In this document: positions 48,271 to 59,770 of the stretch, piece after piece
How positions within the stretch are numbered: the first letter of the stretch is position 1
Layout: the number at the start of each line of letters is the position of its first letter
NCBI GenBank assembly: GCA_950295325.1
Contig: OX485804.1
Span: 45,758,001-45,822,000 of the forward strand
Length of the DNA stretch: 64,000 nt
From: Polytrichum commune
Taxonomy: Eukaryota > Streptophyta > Polytrichopsida > Polytrichales > Polytrichaceae
Direction of reading: 5' to 3'
Position numbers and translations under genes: made by a program
Notes under the pieces: model-generated
What the model was told of the DNA's origin: nothing
The model's input: only the letters and a program-made list of their open reading frames with translations
Database searches by the model: none

Positions 48271-49989
48271 ATTAATTGTGTGTTACATAATCTACAACTT
48301 AGAAGTGGGTGCACATAATTTTTTTTAAACAAAATTAAAGTATTCAAATAACACACATCTACCTTAAGTTATGTGGTAGTGAACCAAAGTCCAACATCTT
48401 GCCATGCAAATTGCCACACTAGTCTCCAATATGTAGAATTGGTTGGCAACCAATGGTAGGATCCCCCCTTACACCCCAAAAAGGTGTGAATGCAACTATT
48501 TCAATGAAGAACGGGGCATTTGTAGGACAACCGTCTGTTTGAACTTGTCCAAAGCAATGCACCAACTTATTCTGCCAACAAACTACACTAAATATGATAT
48601 TTAGTGTCAAATGGTATTTTATGTCACTATGGTAACTTTTTGGATGATACTTCTTATGAATAAGTGTACAAATATTGTCATGGATGATGGATGAGTTCAT
48701 CCATTGGCCAAAACCCTACCTTCTCTTGTCGGTTACTCTTCTCTTGGTTCCACCTCCACCCTAAGGTACATTTTCTCGTGTTCGGTATAGTTTGCCATGG
48801 ATGATTCAAATTTGGATGAAGAATCACTTGGTAAGTGGCAGTTATTGCAACACTGTACATCTATAATCCCCCCAAAAAATTACAAGGAATGAAAAATAAT
48901 GTTGGGTTGACATTTAGTGTTGGTGACACTACACCGCAGTTTTACAATTAATATTGAGCAAGACAATTAGAATTGGTGACACTAAATATTAGTCGCTTTG
49001 GCAACGAAAGGTTATTATATATAGGAACCAAGACAAAATATTAAGTCAAATGAGTAAATAAATTGCAGCCACGATTTCTCCTAGTGAATATGTTGGAATT
49101 CAAAATGTATGATTTTGATGACTTGACACTTACGTTTCTACCATAGATGATACAAAGAACTCCCTTTTACAAACAAAAATCCTACCAATATAGAAGCCAA
49201 GTTTGTAGGAAATCTATAACTTGGACAACAAAAACACAGCACAAAGAATGAAGATAGATGTGACAGTCACACATTCATCATGGCAGATACGAATGTGTAT
49301 CACAAAGGAAAAAACCTTAAAGTATAATGCAAGAAAACTTAAACCCATAGCCATACATGTCAACCAACCCACAAACAAAAGATGTCAACAACACACCCTT
49401 CCTTATACATTCATATCCACCTACCGAAAGCTACATTTGAGGCCAAAAACCACCCACACATGCACGGAAGACACATAATAAATGGCAATGTGTTGGTGTT
49501 CCCACACCCGAATTGGTTTGCAACCTCTCAATGTTAAGTTACTCTTATAAAGACTAAGGGGCTCAACATACAACCTATACACAATTTGTTTTGAGCCTCA
49601 CTGAGCTTAAAAGTTATTAATATCTATAGTTGTGAGTTCTATGTGTTATTTAGGGCATTTAGTTGTTGTGTCAAGCAGAAATAAAAATTACACTTATATG
49701 TAATATGGAACATTGAAGAGTAGAATGTTAAGTATATTATTTACAGCCCATGGCATCCAAGTTGTGTAATATTCAAGCCCGAACCTTCAATAACAACAAG
49801 GTAAGTGGTCATTTGAAACGTGCACTCAAAGAATGATTTGATTTTGACACTATTAATTTCAACATAAAATAATGTATCTCAAATACATGTTTTTGTGCAT
49901 AGAGAGTTCCATATCATACATTTGGAGGCTTCCAATGTATGGTCGTGGTACATGGAAAGAATATTCAGTTTCGTGTTGGTATGGGGTAT
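48271..49989. other. intergenic, MITE-like fragments
   Basis: No gene seen. Several phrases around 48560-48640 and 48900-49020 (ATTTAGTGT.., GGTGACACTAAATATTAG) resemble parts of 51975-52140 and 61125-61345. This suggests a scattered MITE family. Confidence 0.35.
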
Positions 49990-50340
49990 GCCTAAAGTAG
50001 ACATGCCTAATTGGGTTACTTATCTTCAATCGGACACCAATATTTGAGTGGTAAGTGGTTTGGTATGGCTTTAAGAATAGATACCAAAAAGAGATACCAA
50101 AATGTCAAAAGAGATTGAATTGCATGTCCAAAATACACTAACCATTCTAGACTCAAATGCCAACATAATTGGGGGCATCTATATGACCATTAAATGAGCA
50201 CAAGAACCTTCATTTTAGTGAAAAATAAGAAGTTCATATGAGCTCCCAAAATCATGAGGAAAGTGGCTACAACCTCAATTTGGATTTGCTAACCATCGTG
50301 TGCTAATCACATGTTTCATATCCTAGGAGAAGTGGGATAT
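49990..50340 (-). repeat. dispersed repeat family R1, copy 4
   Basis: Inverted copy, among the best preserved: GGCTTTAAGAATAGATACCA, CCATTCTAGACTCAAATGCC, CATATGAGCTCCCAAAATCATGAGGAAAGT (split here for reading), and the end CATGTTTCATATCCTAGGAG. Confidence 0.6.
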
Positions 50341-50929
50341 TTATAAAAAAAAAACATAACCAATTGATACCCATCTACCTTACCTTACCTTATCTTACCT
50401 TACATGACAAGCAACATCACCAAGGGAAGAGGGAATTATTGCGTATGAATGTACCTCTCATTCATCCCACATAAAAACCCTGAAATAGTATGCAACCTAA
50501 ATGTTACTAATTTCAGTTGATTTCACATTGGAATTAGTTTTAAAGATCCCTATGCGAGGTCATTTAAGATGGATCGCCAACAAACCTATCAGGGTCAAGT
50601 TTTTATGTTGGATGGATGAGAGATACGCTCGTATATGATAATTCCCTCTCTCCCAACACCGGACACCACGTTGCTTGTTTGTACAAGTAGCCAACCGCTC
50701 TAGTAGGTGGCCTTGTACCCGGTTATAAGTATAGTTGGGTTTTAGCACATGAGACGGGATGTCAACTTATACACAACCTCCACGTACCTCCTAGCCAATA
50801 AGCCATACTTACATCAGTCTCCATCTTATGGGTGCTCTTGGTGTGCACCGACCATGCAAGGACTATGTAGCTTTGCACGCTTCAATTCTTGACAAGCTTC
50901 TCCTATGTAAGGTATGTGGGTGTTATTCG

Positions 50930-51240
50930 GTTACTTTTCTTGATTGGACCCCTATGTTTGATTGGCGTGTGGATCGGTGAGGATCAAAGACCAAACACCA
51001 CGAAGAGATAGGGTTAAACGAGGTTAGATTACGCTTTCAGATTTTATCAATTACTCCACACTCAATAGTGAACATAATTGGGAGAACCTATGTATTCAGT
51101 TAAGAAATCAATGAGCGGGCACTTCTGATGACCATAACTAAGTAAAGGGAGGTCCGATTCTCGATTTGGTTTTTGTTGATGCTAAATCATAGATTTGTTG
51201 ATGCTACACAAGTTTCATTGTGAGGAGCTTAACAGTTGAA
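50930..51240 (-). repeat. dispersed repeat family R1, diverged copy 5
   Basis: Starts TTCGGTTACTTTTCTTGATT and contains CACTCAATAGTGAACATAAT followed by GGTTTTTGTTGATGCTAAAT. It is closest to the fragment at 14580-14870, which lies in the opposite orientation. Confidence 0.5.
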
Positions 51241-52985
51241 ATTAGAGAACATGAAAATGAATCAAATAACACCCGCATAAGGTAGAGGGTGCTAATCCGT
51301 TACCCCACCCTAAACCCACACCTACGCCCGACTCTCAACCACCAACACTCCCCTATCTTGAACTGGTCCCCATGGAAAAGATCTGCCAGAGCCCATAGAA
51401 TGACGGGTTTAGCTGCCATTAGTTGCGCCACCTCATACCGGACATCCACTACCTCCATACAGGGTAGGACAAAAGCCTCTACTTTATCTGAGGCCAACTC
51501 AAGGTAGCTTTAGGGTGGTCGGGCTGGCCATTAGGGCCACAATGGGGAATGGCTACCCTACATAAAGGGGCCAACTTTGTGGTTGGAGTCTCTTGGTTTT
51601 CCATGTTAACTAGGTACTCATATTTCATCGTATTTTCCATAATTTAATCTCACATCATGTGCCTCACATTCTTCATGTTGCATTTCAAATGTGTGTTGCA
51701 TCTCTAATCACAACAAGATTTAAGGGTATGTACACAATATTAGATGCAAGCCCTTAATCACTTATTGCATCCCCAACCTGTATAGATCTAACATCTATCA
51801 TTTTAATGTGCTAGTATAGTTGGGCCCCCATCATCCTTGCTCCATGTAGATGTGGGAAGCACATATACCTACATGAAAGTTCTTGCATGATATATTGACC
51901 CAAATTCTCTTTAAATGTGTAAAAAATAAATTCTCAAAATATCAATGGTATAAGGTTAGTGATATCAATCCCCCACACTAAATATTGTATTTGGTGTCAC
52001 TTACTATTTGGAATTGTGCAATGCTATATTTCATTTACAGTTTATCTCATTTTTTGTCAATAAAGGTCAAATTGGTTGTAAAGACATTAAAGAATACTAA
52101 CATCTTTAGCTAGTAAAAAATTACCACATGTACATTGTGAACCAAAGTTCAGCATATCCATGTGAGCTACATGTCCTTAATCGCTTATTGCATTACTAAG
52201 ATCCACATATGTAAGAACTATGCCCTAAATCATATGCTAAATTGATGGTTAGGGTTTGTATGACTAGGCCATGTGCAAGTCAACTCATACTTTCAATAAT
52301 ATGCATCTCAAGTTATTAACTCAATTGCAATTGTGGCTAAGTTCATATTTCATGATTAAGGCTATAACATCGAAGAATAGAATTTCCAATAATGCTTTGA
52401 GGTTATTGAGTGTAGCAATGACATGGGGCCGAATCACATGCAAAGAACTATGTTACAAATTTGGATGATCAAAGTGAGCAATTCTTACACCACATTGAAG
52501 ACGGCTAGGTGGCAATTGAACCATGTATTGACTTGGAAGAAGATTGTGAAAGCGGGGAAGACTCTGATCTTGATCCCCGAAGCAGAGATTGTTTTGCTAC
52601 TTTGCACAACTCCCTAAGCCGACCCCCAATTTGAACATATTGGTAATGGCGATTGTCAATAAGATGCATGGGAACGGGGAGGGTGCCATGGCGTCTCCCA
52701 AGATATTGGTTGTGAGAAGTCAGCATCTTGGTGGTCTTAGGGCATGGGTAGTGGGAAGTTCAAGCAGGACCCAATCTTATAATCATAATGGGCTATCCTC
52801 TAGGCCTAATGTAGCTAGGGCTAGAGCGGATCACATTAGTGCACTAAGGGACCAATCTAATGACTTCACCTCGCTTCACAACACAGATTCAGAAAACATG
52901 CATTTGGGATGAGGACATTCAAGAGGGTATTGAGGTGGGCAATACGGATGGTATATGTTATAAATGCCCAGTTAAAAAACATTTT
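51241..52985. other. intergenic, no recognised gene
   Basis: A GC-richer patch at 51290-51560 and fragmentary plus-strand frames at 52440-52910 have no recognised similarity. 51975-52140 resembles the MITE-like sequence near 61125-61345 (GGTGTCACTTACTATT, CTAACATCTTTAGCTAGTA). Confidence 0.35.
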
Positions 52986-53357
52986 TAAAAAATGGGATTC
53001 GGACGAATGACCTACTAGAGGCAACCTTCCTTGTAGTTAATGATGGGGCTCCTATAAAAAAAAGTGGCACGAGTTTATGGAATACCCATCACGTCTTTGT
53101 GGGACCATGTTACTAAGAAAACTATAAGTAGGAAATGTGGCAAGTCAAGCGTGCTTTCATTTGATGAGGAGAGTGAACTTGTAAATTTGATTCTCAAAAT
53201 GCAAAGACTAGGCCATCCAATTAATTTGAGTCAATGTTGTTTGAAGGTGGTTGAGATCACCTAAGACCGTGACACCCCCTTTACAAAGGGCATTCCTAAA
53301 CTTGGGTGGGTAAAGTGGTTCAAAATCGGGAACCCCAACTTGACACTTAAAGTGGCA

Positions 53358-54700
53358 CAAGCCCGGGGATGGACTATTCGTTGGAAATCTAAATGACATG
53401 CATGGGTCGCCAGGAAAGTAAACCCCCTACATACAAGAAAATTATAAAGAAAAACAAATGTATACGTACTAATGGCATGCTAGAAAATGCACTCATGTAT
53501 TTAAACTACGATTTTCAAATTAGTTTGATAAATGCCTTCACTACATATACAATATATAAATCATGAATCAAATAGGCCTTACTATAAAAACATAAACATA
53601 GTCAAGTACACAAATTCATTACCGTGCACAGGTATAAGCGAAAGTGATTCAAAACTATATACTAACTTAAAATTTTGTGAAGGAAAAAAAGCATAAACAT
53701 TTTAAAAAACACATTGATCTACAAAGCCAAGCAATTTATGTTGCCAAAACAAATTCAAGAAAAGTCTACATATTTTAGAAGACAATGCAAGTAGTGTGCA
53801 AGTAAATATATTGAACACGTAATTGTCTAGAATTTGGTTAAAACATAATAAAATTACATTAAACTGATGTATCTCTACAAAAAGATTTTTGTAAAGGTGC
53901 CCTCAAGTTTATAATGAATTCAAGGAATATGAAAAAAAAAGTCCAACTTCAAAATAGATAGGGCCACACCCAAAACCAGATTTAGTCATTGCATTTTTTA
54001 GCAATACTTTTAATGATAAGTTTTGAAGATCTCGTCTTAATATTCTATATCTGAGTACCAAACACAAAAATAGAGGGCATCATGAAAAATTTTATAATAT
54101 AAACAACATGTTTCTACTATTTTTAGGCATTTGACCAAAAAAGTTATGGTTTTAGTATACCGGAGCACTCTTTCCGTATACTTGACCGTGCTTGCTCCCT
54201 ACACCTAAACTTCACTTGTACTTTCCAATGAGAAAGTCATTGAACCAGTTTTTAATCCATAGTACGTAACTCAATAACTGTATCAAACAAAAAAAGACAA
54301 CATTATCACAATAAGCTAGCCACAATTTGGAGAGAAAAAACTCATGAAAGCTCATGAGAACTTCAAGAGCATGTAGTTTGTAAAAACATAGAACCCAAAT
54401 GCTAACCCTAACAAAAACATACATGGCAAATTTAAGGACTATGAGCATATGACAACAATGGATGAAAACGTGAATAATATGAAACTAACACATCTTATGT
54501 TAATTTTCTCTCTAAGCCTTAGGACCCCCTTTTGTACATCTATATTTACTTTTTTTAAATGGCACATTTCTATGCACACAATATAAACAAACATTATTTC
54601 TCCCTTATGTATATTATGTATGGTAATGCTTCAAATATTACCCCTTCATACACCCACATTATTTGTACATGGTAAAAAGAGTCTCCCCCACCCCGGGTGC
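53358..54700. mobile_element. 1.34-kb AT-rich insertion in the pogo relic
   Basis: The transposase reading breaks after KVAQ (about 53358) and resumes at 54700 with GLKQGKVKGLRPEN. The insert begins CCCGGGGATGG and ends CCACCCCGGG, giving short GC-rich inverted termini. Flanks GCACAAG and TGCAAG may be a degraded target duplication. The interior is very AT-rich and non-coding. Confidence 0.5.
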
Positions 54701-54953
54701 AAGGTTTAAAGCAAGGCAAGGTGAAGGGTTTACGCCCTGAGAATGTTGCATCTTTATATGATAACTTACATGATATGTACTCTAAGCATAATTAATCAGA
54801 CACTCATGTTTGGAACTGTGATGAGTCCGGGGCCCAAACAGGGCGGAATGGTGGTGGCCACGTTTTGGCCAAGAGGGGGATATGGAGCATGCATACAAGA
54901 GAGAATGGTTTTATATCTTCTTATGCATCCATGCATTGGGTTCTAGCATTCCA

Positions 54954-54976
54954 ATATATATATATATATATATATA
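54954..54976. repeat. (TA)n microsatellite at a deletion junction
   Basis: About eleven TA dinucleotides lie exactly where the pogo transposase reading jumps from SSIP to ATQPLDVS, skipping roughly 100 residues. Confidence 0.85.
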
Positions 54977-55236
54977 ATAAAATAAAAATCATTTAAGGGT
55001 ATGCTACCCAGCCCTTGGATGTGAGTATCTTCAAACCATTTAAGACGTTGTTCATAAAATACTAGGGTTTTTGGAGCTTTAGGAACAAGGGGAAAGGGTG
55101 TTGCAAAAGAGGACCTAGCCCAGTGGAGGTTGGTGGCCTTGAAAAAGGCCAAGACTTTGGTGAACATTATAAAAGGATTTTTTGCCACATTTATTTGGCC
55201 TTCCAATCATTCAACCATGGATGATAAATTGGGCCC

Positions 55237-55573
55237 TAACATTACCCAACCCAATACTCTTAACTCCGGCGCGGAGTTCGATGCGGCTCCGGGGAGGTTC
55301 GGATGCCAGCTCCAGTGGGTCCATTTTTCTGGCCCTCCCTGTTTTGGCCCCTTGATGACTTTTTTTGGTTTTTTTTTGCTAAATTTGGGTTCTACGGCCC
55401 CAAATTACTCTAGGAGGCCCCTTATGAGATCAAGTAAGGCCCCACCCAATCAAAAAAATAGGGGGCAATTTTTGCCCCAATCCACCCGAACCCACCAGAG
55501 CTGGCATCCGAACCTCCCCAGAGCCGCATCGAACTCCGCGCAGGAGTTAAGAGTATTGGGTTGGGTAATGTTA
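55237..55573. mobile_element. 337-bp foldback MITE with 76-bp TIRs
   Basis: 55237-55312 and 55498-55573 are inverted repeats of 76 bp with about two mismatches, starting TAACATTACCCAACCCAATA. The element sits in the pogo reading frame after DDKLGP. The host phrase AAATTGGGCCC before it is repeated just after it (TAAATTGGGGCC, after three extra bases), an apparent target duplication. The small divergence of the arms means a recent insertion. Confidence 0.9.
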
Positions 55574-55918
55574 TCCTAAATTGGGGCCAAATGAAGGTTT
55601 CATGATGCGGTTGAGGTTAATGGCGTCAATGAGGTCAACGAGGAAGACGTGAGTTATGAGCAAGTGGAGGAGGCGCTTGGAGGAAGGCGGGTGAAACTCA
55701 ATATATGGTGGCATTAAAAGATGATGATTGACACAATGCAGGATGTGGAAATGCAGGGTGGAGGATGGAGTAGGAGGATACTAGTGTGGAGTTTAGGATT
55801 TTGCAAGAGTTGGACAGGGTTAAGCCAAATACAATAGTAAGGTTGACATTAATTTTGGCCCTTCCACAAATGGTGTCCATTCCTCAAAGAAGCCGTGACA
55901 CCCCATAGACTATTCTAA

Positions 55919-56453
55919 GGGGCACTTTCTATTAGGGCCCATTTGGAGTTGAGCCCACTTGGAATTGAAGTGGGCCTTAACTTTAGCCCTACTTTACAAA
56001 GTGGGCTGTAGAGTGGGCCTTGCAATATAAAGTCCATAGGCCCACTTGTAGGACCCAAATTGGAAATTCTACTTTAAAGTGGGCCTTCCAAATGGGCCTA
56101 GGGACTTTATATTGTAAGGCCCAATCCACGGCCCACTTGGGCTTAAATGAATTATGCCCTTGCTTGAACTAAAGTCATAAAGTCATAAATTCATAAATGA
56201 CTATATGACGGAAGTTGGGTGAAGTGGGTCTCCATAAACCCTCGAACCAATTTTTTGGCATCGGCCCATTTCTTTCCCTCCAATACGCCGCCATGTCACC
56301 CGCCACATAAGCTTTAGGAGAAGTGGGCCGACTCTCAATATAAAGCCCTTGGGCCCATATTAGGGCCCATTTGGGCAATCTAAGCACTCTCATTGGTTGA
56401 TGCCTAGGGTTTGGAAATGGGCCCTAGAAATGGGCCCTAATATAAAGTGCCCC
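55919..56453. mobile_element. 535-bp Tourist-like (PIF/Harbinger) MITE
   Basis: Termini GGGGCACTTTCTATTAGGGC and, inverted, GGGGCACTTTATATTAGGGC extend to CCCATTT on both sides, one mismatch in 26. Direct TAA at 55916-55918 and 56454-56456 is the three-base TAA/TTA duplication typical of PIF/Harbinger. Removing the element with one TAA restores the pogo tail reading across DYSK-SIIMT. The interior holds further palindromes (TTGCAATATAAAGTCC and its complement at about 56018-56120). Confidence 0.88.
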
Positions 56454-56640
56454 TAAGTCTATAATTATGACTAGCAATGAGCATATAGCTGCTCTAGTAC
56501 ACAAGCAAGAGAGATGGGAGGAGGTAGCTCAAGAAAAAGAGAAGAGGAAGGCCAACCTTGAGATTACCAAAAACAAAAGGTAGAAGAAAGAAGACAAAAG
56601 GCAAAGGACAAGAAGTTGAGGGTTGAGGAAAGTGTGGAAG

Positions 56641-58095
56641 AAATGGAGTAATGTGGCCCTTTAAACAATGCATTAAAGCAAGGGTGAAATTGCACAAGGC
56701 AATAAAGGCTAATGAGCCTCTTGGCATGGGGGCATGCCAAGCCCCATGTTGTGGTGTAGTGCATCCATTGTTCAAGTTGAACTAGAAAGTAAGCATGTGG
56801 AGGAAGGCTATGGGAAAAAAGGAATACCTAGTGAAAAACTATGTCCATTGCAAGAGCCCATTTGGGTTCATTGCCTAGAGCCCCTCGTAGGGAGTGGCTA
56901 GCTTCGGGGTCGTCACCACCAATTATGGACACGCACAACGGTCCCAGAACCCATGTGGGCAATGGAACGCCAAACTCCAATGGTCAGGGTATGTTGCCAA
57001 TGTTGTGTGTGTGCTTAATAGAAAAGTACGTCATCGAAAACTATAGTTGACCCTTAATTGCAAAATAAACTCTAAACTTTAGAAGGTATGCTCTATTTGT
57101 TGAACTACAATCGCTTCATTTGGCATGTAACCATTTAAGATCCATCCCCATTAATGCAAGAATAAATTAGCCATATTTGGTAGTAAATTTTAGTTATCTT
57201 AATGACAATGAATGATAAACATGCAGGTAGATACCTAAAATTAAGGTCATTGCAAAGGAGGTAGGCCGCAAAGCCAAGGGGGTTAGTTCTAGGCACAAAG
57301 GGGGTTGAATGTGAAGTGTAATGGGTTGGTACATGGGTTGCCTGGGGGTTAGGGACGGGTTGGTACCTAGCATAATAGGGCTTAGTTTAAATCAAGATGT
57401 CATGTCGTACCAACACAACAACATGGTCAGTTCTTGGTCCGAACCTCATAGGCTTTGAGTTGGGCCTTAAGTTGGACTTTGATGGTTGTTGGGTCTAGTA
57501 CCCATTTGTATTGGTTTGGTTTTAGGTAATGAAGAATGGGGTCCTCAACATCTGCAAGCACAATATACATGGGGCCTAGGTAGCATATTTAAAAAGCTAT
57601 TGGTTTTGACTTTGAATTATTTTTTAAAGTATTGTAGATTATTTATTTATTCATTCATTTGGTTTATACCTATTATGAGCCCAAAAGGTTACATGAAAAT
57701 TTTATTTATATCAACCACATAGCAATAGCTTAAAGTGTTGGTTTAAGCACCCTCTACCTTACCTTATAGACACGAAAGAGAGGTTGGTTTTAATCCCAAT
57801 CAAGAGTCCCATCATGAATCATGTTGCCATAAGGCATATGTGGTCCTATTTTGGGCACTTCCCACTCTTGGAGACATTGTGCATGTTGGATTCATTCGGG
57901 AATAACCTCAATTCAAGTTGCAGAATGGATGGTGAGATCCAAAAGTTATAAGAGGTGAAAGTAAAGATATGCTTTCTCCTTCCTCCTTTCACATAAGCCT
58001 TAGAATGGTGCATAGACTTTAGTCACAAACCCGTCACAAAGTTTGAATCTCACTGTAAGCATGTCTTTTTGCCGTTCATTCCTCGCTACAAGCCA
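56641..58095. other. intergenic, no recognised gene
   Basis: May include diverged 3' sequence of the pogo relic. No family recognised; the open frames are short. Confidence 0.35.
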
Positions 58096-58099
58096 TTCC

Positions 58100-58300
58100 T
58101 AGTGTCTTCCAAGTATAGACGGTTACAGAACGCAGTGATCTTTTTCAGGTTTCTCTTTATTAATTTGAGGCATATTCCATAGATTCCTCCCAAACGATGG
58201 GGTAATTTCCCTGCAGTCTTGGAACTTCAACTGCTTCTCTCTCAAACTTCAACCACTTCATCTGTAACTAAGTAGCGGCCACTTCCTTCCCGTTCAGTGC
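58100..58300 (+). repeat. dispersed repeat family R2, copy 2
   Basis: Contains GATCTTTTTCAGGTTTCTCT, TTTATTAATTTGAGGCATA, CCATAGATTCCTCCCAAACG and GTCTTGGAACTTCAAC in R2 order. It is uninterrupted where copy 1 carries the 254-bp MITE. Confidence 0.65.
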
Positions 58301-58477
58301 CTGTGAGATACCTTATAAACAGGACCTTGTACTCCATAGTGTCATTCGTACCCAAGTAAAAACCATGCAAAAGGGTATTCATCGGCCTTGCGTGAAGCCA
58401 TCTCTTGAAGGCTCCGTGTTAAATGCAAAAGTGTTGCTCAACCAAAACGGTTGAGGGATCGGAGCCTGAGTACATGC

Positions 58478-58498
58478 ATATATATATATATATATATA
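58478..58498. repeat. (AT)n microsatellite
   Basis: Ten AT dinucleotides, non-coding. Confidence 0.85.
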
Positions 58499-58744
58499 CC
58501 ACCTAATAATAAGTGGGGTGGCCTTTAATTCTATTTTATTTGCTTGGATCGATGGACAGGCAGGTAGGCATTTCATTCAACTAGCTAGGAAGAGGAGGCA
58601 AGGACGGCGGTGGACTTTTCAGCGGCCTTAAAACCACCCACCCGCCTGTGAATCCGTGTCTCACATTCGTACCTCACTCGGACTCTTCTGTGCTCGCCCT
58701 TGCCTTCACTTAATTATTACTCACCCTTCTCCTCCTAATTAATG

Positions 58745-58761
58745 CCCCCCCCCCCCCCCCC
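58745..58761. repeat. poly-C run
   Basis: About 17 consecutive C. Exact length is prone to sequencing error. Confidence 0.85.
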
Positions 58762-59394
58762 ATACTTGACATTAGCAAATAACCAAAGACTTCCCTAAAA
58801 CCCGGGTAAAGCTCCCTCGGTTATAGCGGACACGTCCGGTTATCCCAATGTACTTACAAGAACTTGCTTTGGAGATTTCCAAGTAGGTTTTAGTGTAGTA
58901 GCTTTCACACATGTTCATTGTTTTATCTACCAACCAATGAATGTTGGATAGTTTTTGTCCCATCCCCAAATGCCTTAATACTTACCATCGGTTTTTGTTA
59001 ATGGAGCTCCTCGTGCCCTCATAACTAAGACTAAAAGCAACCAATCACAAGAGCGGGAGGCAACACTTTTAGAGGTCCTACATTCTTGCCTCATATCTAG
59101 GTACCGATGGGAGGGTCGGTAGTTTTAGCTTAAAACCTCCACTTTTAAGCCATGCCACATCATTTGCCAACTAGGCTCGGCACTAGATAATGTCGATGGT
59201 GTGGAGGCTCATTTTTAAGAACCCACTTTTAGGCTTAGCTAATGTCAAGTGGGGAGGGGGCATAATTTGCAATCGCTGCTGAGTACTGTGTATATATAAG
59301 GACTCCGTAGAAGTTGTGAGCGATGAATGGAAGCACGATGAACCGGGGGAAACCGACATTTAGTTTTAGTTTTTGATCTTTGTTTTGTTTTTGG

Positions 59395-59515
59395 AACGTA
59401 GGAGGTTTTTTTGGGGGGGGACCACCTGGTGAGTTTTCGTCAAGTAGAGAGACGGTTTCACGGCCAGGAATCGAACCACCGACCACTTCGTTCGGTTTGG
59501 GTACCTTTCCATTGT
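59395..59515 (-). repeat. tRNA-related SINE-like unit, copy 2
   Basis: Minus strand reads GGAAAGGTACCCAAACCGAA, GAAGTGGTCGGTGGTTCGAT, TCC..GTGAAACCGTCTCTCTACTTGAC and ends CTCCTACGTTCC followed by an A-rich tail. It matches 47650-47805 in the same orientation. The pol III B box GGTTCGATTCC is intact. Its accidental translation contains VVGGSIPGRETVSLLD. Confidence 0.6.
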
Positions 59516-59559
59516 CGTCAGGTAGGTTAGGGTCATCTCGAACAAGATGCAATGACGGG

Positions 59560-59770
59560 TTGCAGATGAAGTAGTTGAGTTTGAGAAAAAATGACCGGTT
59601 GAAGGTTCAAGACTTTGGGGAAAGTGTTCATCGTTTTTAGAGGAATTGAGAGACTATGCCTTGAGTTAGTAACGAGAGACTGAAAGGTGTTGATGTGGAA
59701 TCGGTTGGACTTGGAAGCACTAGGGTCTCGACCCGATTGTGCCCAAAAATCCGCACGGACAATGTGGAAG
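59560..59770 (-). repeat. dispersed repeat family R2, copy 3
   Basis: Inverted copy with TTGAGTTTGAGAAA, GGTTCAAGACTTTG, GGTTGGACTTGGAAGCACTA and CGATTGTGCCCAAAAATC. Confidence 0.65.

Larger units (their letters stand above)
52990..56640 (+). pseudogene. pogo/Tigger-like (CENP-B/Psq HTH, DDE) transposase relic
   Basis: Plus-strand fragments reassemble, in order, a Tc1/mariner-superfamily pogo-type transposase. DNA-binding half (about 53000-53360): YGIPITSLWDHVTKKTISRK, LSFDEESELVNLILKMQRLG, TPFTKGIPKLGWVKWFK. Linker (about 54725-54790): GLRPENVASLYDNLHDMYSK. DDE start: VWNCDESGAQTGRNGGGHVL (first catalytic Asp) and WFYIFLCIHALGSSIP. Then a deletion at the TA tract near 54954 removes the region that should hold the next catalytic Asp. 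ATQPLDVSIFKPFKTLF, AQWRLVALKKAKTLVNIIKG and TMDDKLGP follow, then the tail DYSK / SIIMTSNEHIAALVHKQERW. Stops, frameshifts and three insertions break it: 53358-54695, 55237-55573 and 55919-56453. It is non-functional. Confidence 0.85.

Noticed and set aside
59395-59515. Possible functional tRNA gene (T-arm GGTTCGATTCC)
   Set aside because: No acceptor stem, D arm or anticodon arm can be folded around it, and the unit is repeated with an A-rich tail like a SINE.
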